A stretch of DNA of 41,787 nucleotides, taken from a virus. Of the stretch, positions 36,130-41,787 are shown piece after piece. The DNA is taken from the IMG/VR virus record IMGVR_UViG_3300036846_000159, positions 1 to 41,787 of that record. One strand, 5' to 3'. A model generated the notes under the pieces. It was not told the DNA's origin and made no database searches. It worked only from the letters and a program-made list of their open reading frames with translations. Numbering within the stretch: position 1 is the stretch's first letter; the number at the start of each line of letters is the position of its first letter. The position numbers and the translations under genes were made by a program.

Positions 36130-37410
36130 ATGACAGATACCACCGTTGCCCCTCAGGGCAGCGCGCCTCAGGCTGCGCCTGCGACCGAGGTTCCGATCAA
36201 TCCAAATCCCGTCTCGATGCCCGGCCCCGTCGGGTCGCAGGCGCCACAGGCGCCGACCGGCGACATCAAGGGCAGCGAACACCGGCCCCCGAGCCGTAGG
36301 GAGGCCATACAGGCGGCATTCGAGCGGGCCAGCAATCCGACCCAGCCAGCCCGGCACGCTCCCAAGCCCGCTCCCAAGCCCGCCGAGGCCAAGGCTGGCC
36401 ACAACCAGCCACCCGAGGAGACCGAAAAGTTCGACCTCAAGAAAAGGCCTGCCGCGGCCGCTCCCCATGCCGACCAGCCGCGTGAGCAGGGCAGGTTTGC
36501 CTCCCGCACGCCAGGTCAGCCACAGAACAGGCAGGCGCCGCAGGCCGGGCAGCAGCCTGGGCAGCAGCAGCCTGGGCAGCAGCAGCCCCGCCGGTTGCCT
36601 GAGAATACGCCGTTCCGGGATCCGCCCGCGCGGATCTCGGAGCACGCCAAGGCGGCCTGGGCTAACACGCCGGAGGCGGTGCGCGGCGAGGTTCACCGGC
36701 AGCAGCAGGAGTTCCTTAAGGCCTACAACTTCTACAAGGCCGGGCATGAGGCGATGCAGCCGATCATGCGGTTTCACCAGATGGCGCAGGAGCATGGCAC
36801 CACCCTGGAAACGGCACTGACCAATTACACCGGCATGGAGCAGAAGCTGCGGGCCGATCCGATCGCGGGGCTCGACCTCATCGTCCACAATCTGAACCTC
36901 AGAACGTCGGACAACCACCGCCTGACCCTGCGCGACATTGCCTACCACGTCCTGTCGCAGTCGCCGGACCAGCTCAAGGCGATCCAGCAGGGCAACAACA
37001 TGCAGGCCGCGGCCCACCAGATCGGAGCGCTGCACCAGCAGGTGGCAGGCTTGCAAAACCATTTGCAGCAGATGCATACTCAGCAAGAGTTCCGGTACAC
37101 GCGGTCGGCGGTTGATCAATTTGCCAGCAGCCATCCGCGGTTCGACGAGCTTGGTCCCCTGATCGAGCAAGAACTACGGTTCGGCTACGACCTGGAGACC
37201 GCCTACCGCCGCGCGGCATTACTCCGCCCGAGCACACAAGCGGCTCAGACCCGCACCACATCGGCTCAGACCCGACCTGCCGACCGGTCTATTCGTGGCT
37301 CACCCGACACCGTTGCAAACGGTGGCCGTCGAGAGCGTCCGAAGGACACAAGTCGTTCCCCTCGTGAAGCGATTGAGAAAGCAATCGGCCGCATGAACGG
37401 CGCCTACTGA
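36130..37410 (+). CDS. scaffolding protein
   Basis: 426 residues directly before the capsid gene. The first 165 residues are disordered, Pro/Gln/Ala-rich (GQQPGQQQPGQQQP). Residues about 175-330 are helical: HAKAAWANTPEAVRGEVHRQ, TLETALTNYTGMEQKLRADP, LRDIAYHVLSQSPDQLKAIQ, a coiled coil and then ELRFGYDLETAYRRAALLRP. The end has a basic PREAIEKAIGRMNG helix, like capsid-binding tails of scaffolds. It would organise the prohead and leave or be cut before packaging. Confidence 0.75.
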   Translation: MTDTTVAPQGSAPQAAPATEVPINPNPVSMPGPVGSQAPQAPTGDIKGSEHRPPSRREAIQAAFERASNPTQPARHAPKPAPKPAEAKAGHNQPPEETEKFDLKKRPAAAAPHADQPREQGRFASRTPGQPQNRQAPQAGQQPGQQQPGQQQPRRLPENTPFRDPPARISEHAKAAWANTPEAVRGEVHRQQQEFLKAYNFYKAGHEAMQPIMRFHQMAQEHGTTLETALTNYTGMEQKLRADPIAGLDLIVHNLNLRTSDNHRLTLRDIAYHVLSQSPDQLKAIQQGNNMQAAAHQIGALHQQVAGLQNHLQQMHTQQEFRYTRSAVDQFASSHPRFDELGPLIEQELRFGYDLETAYRRAALLRPSTQAAQTRTTSAQTRPADRSIRGSPDTVANGGRRERPKDTSRSPREAIEKAIGRMNGAY

Positions 37411-37429
37411 ACCCTGTGGAGAAACAATT

Positions 37430-38467
37430 ATGCCTAACGTCACCTCAAATGCCGCCTACCAGCAGATCCTTTCGATGGCGATCGAGGACCGCTCGACCGG
37501 CTACCAGGATCTCGTTTCGAACAATAACGTCTTGCTTGCGGCCATGAAAAGAAAGGGCCTCTGGCAAACCTACAGCGGCCCCAAGATCCGGCAGACCCTG
37601 CAGATCGGCAAGAGCAGCGCGCAGTGGTATTCCGGCTACGACCAGCTGCTCAACCCGGCGATCGATCTGTTCAACGATGCCTTCTTCGACCCCAAGATGG
37701 TGGTCATTCCGATCATCCTCAGCTTGCAGGAGATCCTGAACAACGAGGGCGAGGCCCAGCTCATCGATGTGTTCGAGGCCTACATGTCGGCAGCCGAGAA
37801 GGCCCTCAGCGACGCCATGGACGCCGGGATCTATTCCGACGGCACGGCGAACGGCGGCAAGCAGATCACTGGCCTTGCGACGGCGCTGCCCCTGGTGCCG
37901 AACACGGGCGTCTATGGCGGCATCGACCGCGCCACGGCTTCGATCTGGCGGCCGTCGACATTCGACCCGTCGGGCGCTGCGGGTGCGATCTCACTGGGTA
38001 CCTTCGGCACTCAGGTCACGAGCACGACAATCCGGCCCATGCTCAACTTCATCATGACCCGGCAGAGCCGGGGCCGCGACTATGCGGATCTCATGATCAT
38101 GAGCCCGGAGCACTATGCAGCCTATGACGCTGCGACGATCGCCATTCAACGGCAGAACAACGAGACGTCGATGGGTCGGCTCGGGTTTAGTGCGCTGGAA
38201 TATATCGGCGGCGGTAAGCGTGCCGAAATCGTGCTCGACGGTGGCATCGGCAGCAACATGCCGTCAAACACCACCATTGGAATAAACACCGACACCATGC
38301 GGGTCCGGTACCACCCCAACCGCAATTTCGACAAGCTGTTCGAAGGCGACGGCCAGATGCCGATCGACAAGGACGCGATCGCCCAGTTCATCGGCTGGAT
38401 GGGCGAACTGACGATGACCAATCCGCTGTTCAACTGGCGCTTCTACGACAGCAACCCTGCGGCCTGA
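37430..38467 (+). CDS. major capsid protein
   Basis: 345 residues, RBS GGAG before ATG 37430. Sequence fits the podovirus-type HK97-fold capsid family seen in Bradyrhizobium-like phages: GLWQTYSGPKIRQTLQIG, FFDPKMVVIPIILSLQEILN, AMDAGIYSDGTANGGKQITG, and near the C-terminus RVRYHPNRNFDKLFEGDGQM and GELTMTNPLFNWRFYDSNP. No protease gene or cleavage signal is apparent. It is followed by a strong hairpin (38504-38534) that may adjust expression of downstream genes. Confidence 0.88.
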   Translation: MPNVTSNAAYQQILSMAIEDRSTGYQDLVSNNNVLLAAMKRKGLWQTYSGPKIRQTLQIGKSSAQWYSGYDQLLNPAIDLFNDAFFDPKMVVIPIILSLQEILNNEGEAQLIDVFEAYMSAAEKALSDAMDAGIYSDGTANGGKQITGLATALPLVPNTGVYGGIDRATASIWRPSTFDPSGAAGAISLGTFGTQVTSTTIRPMLNFIMTRQSRGRDYADLMIMSPEHYAAYDAATIAIQRQNNETSMGRLGFSALEYIGGGKRAEIVLDGGIGSNMPSNTTIGINTDTMRVRYHPNRNFDKLFEGDGQMPIDKDAIAQFIGWMGELTMTNPLFNWRFYDSNPAA

Positions 38468-38503
38468 TGGACGGCGCCCCCTCGCTTTATCAGGAAGCAG
38501 ATA

Positions 38504-38534
38504 TCCCGGAGCTGGCCCAACTCCAGCTCCGGGA
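38504..38534 (+). promoter_or_regulatory. 12-bp perfect hairpin after the capsid gene
   Basis: TCCCGGAGCTGG (38504-38515) and CCAGCTCCGGGA (38523-38534) enclose a 7-base loop. No T-run follows, so it probably stabilises the capsid mRNA 3' end or attenuates, not terminates, transcription. Confidence 0.7.
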
Positions 38535-38557
38535 GACCATCCAACGGAGATAGTCTC

Positions 38558-39274
38558 ATGCCGATGCGTGATCCCGACGACATGCTGGTCGTCATCTTCA
38601 AGTACCTTGCGATGGAAAATGCAGAGAAGACGCTGGCTGCCGGTCGGCCCGTCTTCGACGACGTCGAGGTTTGCGAGATCCGCACGCCAGGCTCGCGGGA
38701 CGTCAAGATTTTCCCGGCGAACACGTTCGCGCGCTGGGAAGACGACGCCACCGGGCAGCAGCGCAAGGTTTCCTATGCCGAGAGGTTCTCGCACCAGTAC
38801 CGGCAGTTCAAGGCGCTGGCGACCCAGACCAAGTCAGGTACGCCGCTTGAGTATGCTCGCTTCTTGACCGATGGCCGCCGCGCCGAGCTGCGCGCCCAGA
38901 ATGTCTACACCATCGAGGCGCTCGCCGAGATCGACGGCAACGAGCTGAAGAACCTCGGCCCCTACGGCCGCGAGTTCAAGAACAAGGCGATCGAGTACAT
39001 CGAGGAAAGCCGCTCCGCTGCTCCCAACAAGCAGATGGAGGCCGAGCTGGAGGCGCTGCGCGCCCGCAATGCCGTGCTCGAGGAGGACATGACCACGCTG
39101 AAGAGCATGCGGCAGCAGACCGAGAGCGCATTGGAAGACATGAGCGACGAGCAGCTGCGCGAGTACATCACCGCCCAGACCGGCAGCCCGCCGCAGGGCG
39201 TGCTGCCGCGCAAGACACTGAAGCGCATGGCAATGGAAGCAAGGCCGGAGCTTCCGAGGGGAAAGGTGGCGTGA
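38558..39274 (+). CDS. hypothetical head/assembly protein
   Basis: 238 residues. Residues 1-95: MLVVIFKYLAMENAEKTLAA, KIFPANTFARWED (a beta-barrel-like part). Residues about 105-145: NVYTIEALAEIDGNELKNLG resembles a helix-hairpin-helix segment. Residues 150-195 are a coiled coil, and the end MSDEQLREYITAQTGSPPQG with KTLKRMAMEA looks like a small SAP/LEM-like helical domain. Proteins with this arrangement occur after capsid genes in podoviruses; function unknown. Confidence 0.6.
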   Translation: MPMRDPDDMLVVIFKYLAMENAEKTLAAGRPVFDDVEVCEIRTPGSRDVKIFPANTFARWEDDATGQQRKVSYAERFSHQYRQFKALATQTKSGTPLEYARFLTDGRRAELRAQNVYTIEALAEIDGNELKNLGPYGREFKNKAIEYIEESRSAAPNKQMEAELEALRARNAVLEEDMTTLKSMRQQTESALEDMSDEQLREYITAQTGSPPQGVLPRKTLKRMAMEARPELPRGKVA

Positions 39275-39275
39275 G

Positions 39276-39986
39276 ATGACGCTGCTGACAGTGGTGCAGG
39301 ATGTCTGCGCGACAGTTGGCGTGGCCATTCCGCAAAGCTCGATCTTTTCCAACATCTCCAACAACCGCACCATGCAGGAGATGCTGTCGCTCGCCAATGA
39401 AATGGCGCAACGCATTGCCTACGACACCCGCGACTGGACGCTGCTGAAGGCGGTGTCGACCATGGCTGGCGACGGCAGCAAGACGGCATTTCCACTGCCG
39501 ACAGACTACAAGCGCATGCTGCTGACGGCCAACGTCTGGAGGTCGACCAACAACGTCACCCCGATGCGGTTCGTCCCCGACACCGACGAGTGGCTGCAGC
39601 GGCGGGCGATGAACATCTACGACGCCTATGGCGAGTGGACGATGATGGGCGGCCAGATGCTGATCTTCCCGGCGATGGGCGCCAGCGTCACCGCCTACTT
39701 CGCCTACCTCAGCAAGAATTGCATCGCACTGGCTGGCGGCGGGCTCGGCACCGCCTTCATGGCAGACGGCGACAGCTTCAGGCTCGACGAGCGCTCGTTT
39801 AAATTGGGCATGATCTGGCAATGGAAGGCGCAAAAAGGTGCGCCCTACAATGAAGACCTCGGCACCTACGGGGACGCCCTCACCAATGCCATGGGACGCG
39901 ACAGCCCGGCGCCAATCCTGATCGGGCGCAAGCCGCTCGCGGTTGCCGCGCGCACTGCCTATCCATTCCCGGTGCCGACGCCATGA
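39276..39986 (+). CDS. head-tail adaptor protein (P22 gp4-like)
   Basis: 236 residues. MTLLTVVQDVCATVGVAIPQ, then MLSLANEMAQRIAYDTRDWT followed by LLKAVSTMAGDGSKTAFPLP and a PTDYKRMLLTANVWR strand match the tail-accessory/adaptor family that docks under the portal (P22 gp4, T7 gp11-like). It closes the head and creates the tail hub site. The C-terminus (PFPVPTP) overlaps the next gene by ATGA. Confidence 0.78.
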   Translation: MTLLTVVQDVCATVGVAIPQSSIFSNISNNRTMQEMLSLANEMAQRIAYDTRDWTLLKAVSTMAGDGSKTAFPLPTDYKRMLLTANVWRSTNNVTPMRFVPDTDEWLQRRAMNIYDAYGEWTMMGGQMLIFPAMGASVTAYFAYLSKNCIALAGGGLGTAFMADGDSFRLDERSFKLGMIWQWKAQKGAPYNEDLGTYGDALTNAMGRDSPAPILIGRKPLAVAARTAYPFPVPTP

Positions 39987-41596
39987 GCATTCACCAGGAC
40001 TTCCGCCGCGTTGCCGTGCAGCCGCAGGCGGCACAGCAGCTTGAGGCCACGACAATTCCGGCGCCGAGCCGCGGCCTCGCCCTGGATGAGAACCTGGCCT
40101 ACATGCAGCCCGGCGGCGCGCTGGTTTGCGACAATTGGAAGCCGACCCTGCGCGGCGTGGCGTTGCGCGGCGGCTGCATTAGGTGGAGCGTGTTGCCGGA
40201 GACGACGCCCGTCATCTCGGGGTTTCAGTATGCGAGCGGCAACGACGTCAAGATCTTCGCAGCCAATGCCACGAAACTCTATGACGTCACGGCGCCGACG
40301 CCGACGTTAATTCAGTCTGGCCAGGCGTCCGGCAATTACAGCACGAGCCAGCTCGCCAACCAGGCTGGCGACTTCCTGATCGCCGTCAATGACGCGGGCG
40401 ACTTGCCGTTGCGGTTTGACGGCTCCGCCTGGACCCGGCTTGCCGCCAGCGAAATCAATGGGCCTGCAGGGTCCGCGGTCGAGCATGGCGGCGCCCTGGT
40501 CAACGTCTGCAAGTACCGTAACCGGTGGTTTTTCATCGAGGCGTCCTCGATGAATGCCTGGTACCTGCCGCTCAATGCCATCCAGGGCACGCTGCTGATG
40601 ATCCCGCTGTCGGGTGCGGCGACCAAGGGCGGCAAGCTGCTGTTTTGTGCGGTGTGGTCGGTCGACGCGGGCGACGGCATCGACGACAAGCTGGTGTTCT
40701 GTACCGACCTCGGCGAGCTGCTGATCTTCAGCGGAGGCGATCCGTCTGCGGCAACTGACTGGAGGCAGGAGGGGCGCTACCAGGTCAGCCCGCCGATGGG
40801 GATGAATGCCCACATGCAGCTCGGCGGCGATCTATTGATCGCCACGACGTCCGGCATTGTGCCGGTTTCGGCGGCGATCACCAAGACATCTGAAGAGCTG
40901 GAGCTGGCTGCAGTCACCAGGTCGATCAAGTCGCTGTGGCGTGACGAGGTCACGGCCAAGCGAGCCTGGTCCTGGACCCTGATCAACTGGGAGCAGTACG
41001 GCGGCGCCTTCGTCACCACGCCAGGATCCGCGCCGGGCTACTGCCTGGTCGTCAATGGAGCCACCGGGGCCTGGGCGCGGTTCGTGGGCTACGACGCCAC
41101 CTGCTTCATGCGAATGCGTGACGACATGTTCTTCGGCACGCAGGGCGGCATCGTCATGCAGGCCGATCGCACCGGCTACGACGACGGCCAGCCCTATACG
41201 GCGGTGCTTGTCGGCGGCTGGCAGACCTCGCAGTCGCCCGCCCAGACCATCACCTGGCGCCAGGCGCGGGCGTCGTTTGTGGCGACCGGCAACCAGTCCT
41301 TCAACGCGCAGCTGTCGGCGACGGCCGACTTCGTCATCACGCTGCCGCCGCCACCGCCCGCCGGGCCCGATCCGGGCCTGGCTGACGTCTGGGACCAGGG
41401 TGCGTGGGACCATGCAAAATGGGACCAGCCGTACACCGCGCAGCCAGTCGCGCTCAATACGGGCTGGGTATCAATTGGAGTGACCGGATTTGCCCTTGCG
41501 CCCATCCTCCAGGTGACGGTGGCGCAGCAGGCGGAGCCGGATGTCGAGCTAATTGCCACCTCCGCGACGTTCGAACGTGACGCGGTTACCGTGTGA
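39983..41596 (+). CDS. tail hub / tail tube protein (P22 gp10-like)
   Basis: 537 residues, ATGA overlap with the adaptor. RGLALDENLAYMQPGGALVC followed by DNWKPTLRGVALRGG is the characteristic N-terminus of podovirus hub proteins (P22 gp10, T7 gp12-like). A beta-propeller-like series of strands follows (NDVKIFAANATKLYDVTA, DKLVFCTDLGELLIFSGGDP, YCLVVNGATGAWARFVGYD). Residues about 435-490 carry PPPPPAGPDPG and three 'WD' units (DVWDQGAWDHAKWDQP). It likely forms the hexameric tail hub to which fibres attach. Confidence 0.8.
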   Translation: MSIHQDFRRVAVQPQAAQQLEATTIPAPSRGLALDENLAYMQPGGALVCDNWKPTLRGVALRGGCIRWSVLPETTPVISGFQYASGNDVKIFAANATKLYDVTAPTPTLIQSGQASGNYSTSQLANQAGDFLIAVNDAGDLPLRFDGSAWTRLAASEINGPAGSAVEHGGALVNVCKYRNRWFFIEASSMNAWYLPLNAIQGTLLMIPLSGAATKGGKLLFCAVWSVDAGDGIDDKLVFCTDLGELLIFSGGDPSAATDWRQEGRYQVSPPMGMNAHMQLGGDLLIATTSGIVPVSAAITKTSEELELAAVTRSIKSLWRDEVTAKRAWSWTLINWEQYGGAFVTTPGSAPGYCLVVNGATGAWARFVGYDATCFMRMRDDMFFGTQGGIVMQADRTGYDDGQPYTAVLVGGWQTSQSPAQTITWRQARASFVATGNQSFNAQLSATADFVITLPPPPPAGPDPGLADVWDQGAWDHAKWDQPYTAQPVALNTGWVSIGVTGFALAPILQVTVAQQAEPDVELIATSATFERDAVTV

Positions 41597-41605
41597 GGGA
41601 AGACG

Positions 41606-41787
41606 ATGGCGGTTTATGATCCAACCGGTGCAATGGGAGGCCTATTCGCGCCTGCCTACATTGCTGGCGATCCGGTTTCGGAGGCTGCGGTCGCGGCCTG
41701 GAATGCAGCGCATCTCATGCAGCGCCCGGCGCCGGATGTGGCTCCAGCCCCAGCTCCGGCTCCTCAGACCGCGTCAACGCTCACCGA
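41606..41787 (+). CDS. collagen-like virion protein (5' end)
   Basis: ATG 41606 with GAGGGAAGA upstream starts MAVYDPTGAMGGLFAPAYIA and runs off the end of the window in the frame that reopens at base 2. Together they make one 421-residue gene. It follows the tail hub stop by nine bases. Confidence 0.85.
   Translation, partial: MAVYDPTGAMGGLFAPAYIAGDPVSEAAVAAWNAAHLMQRPAPDVAPAPAPAPQTASTLT
41647..41787. repeat. terminal direct repeat, right copy
   Basis: These 141 bases match 1-147 except for one missing CCCCAG unit. This shows circularity and puts the unit genome at about 41,640-41,646 bases. Confidence 0.95.

Noticed and set aside
35806-37170. 454-residue minus frame rich in Leu and Arg
   Set aside because: Shadow of the scaffold gene's third codon positions; Leu/Arg-rich composition is typical of that.
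1-41787. tRNA genes and tRNA-derived attachment sites
   Set aside because: No cloverleaf with the conserved TTC-G-A-x2 arm and CCA-type end was found by eye; a tRNA search program would settle this.
1-41787. ParA/ParB, DNA polymerase, phage RNA polymerase, large integrase
   Set aside because: No frame shows their motifs (deviant Walker ParA, ParB HTH with CTPase boxes, polymerase motifs, tyrosine recombinase R-H-R-Y).

Overview
The window is one complete, circularly permuted genome of a tailed phage, about 41.64 kb. The last 141 bases (41647-41787) repeat the first 147 apart from one 6-base CCCCAG unit, and the gene starting at 41606 runs across the junction into the gene at the window start. 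GC is high. Head and tail genes are of the short-tailed (podovirus) kind: portal, scaffold, capsid, P22 gp4-like adaptor, gp10-like hub and internal virion proteins, with no tail tube, tape measure or sheath gene. The tail-fibre N-terminus, XRE repressor, VRR-NUC, DUF932 and small early genes resemble those of phages and prophages of Rhizobiales (Bradyrhizobium-like alphaproteobacteria). That host is an inference from families and composition.

Layout. (1) 41606-11063, plus strand: collagen-like tail protein, GNAT-like protein, Pro/Gly-rich protein, S74-chaperone protein, two internal virion proteins, tail fibre genes and a lysis block (amidase, two small membrane proteins), ending at a terminator at 11159-11188. 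(2) 11169-15362, minus strand: the repressor-side operon, read from a YdaS/Cro-like gene through a DUF7694-like protein, an XRE repressor, DUF932, a coiled-coil protein, a 24-residue membrane peptide, a secreted protein and two small proteins. (3) 15456-22325, plus strand: early/replication genes, tightly coupled by ATGA/GTGA overlaps: VRR-NUC, Cas4-like nuclease, a possible ssDNA-binding partner, and a primase-helicase fusion, then an array of TGTCTAC-type repeats with a large dyad and a small DNA-binding-like protein. (4) 22429-23311, minus strand: a resolvase-size serine recombinase and a small protein. (5) 23385-41596, plus strand: packaging and head genes, from candidate terS through terL, portal, a 2OG-Fe(II) oxygenase with an HD-like partner, decoration-type proteins, scaffold, capsid, adaptor and hub.

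Most striking is a perfect 16-bp chromosomal-type parS site (TGTTTCACGTGAAACA, 19415-19430) 18 bp upstream of the primase-helicase gene. I see no ParA or ParB gene. With the repeat-rich origin-like region, a resolvase-like recombinase beside palindromic repeats, and no tyrosine integrase, this suggests a temperate phage that persists as a plasmid and borrows the host ParABS system. A second possible system is a prolyl-hydroxylase-like 2OG oxygenase in a genome that also encodes collagen-like and PPG-rich virion proteins. A third is a regulatory network: three perfect TGACA-N9-TGTCA dyads, all intergenic, tie the repressor region to the recombinase/terminase region.
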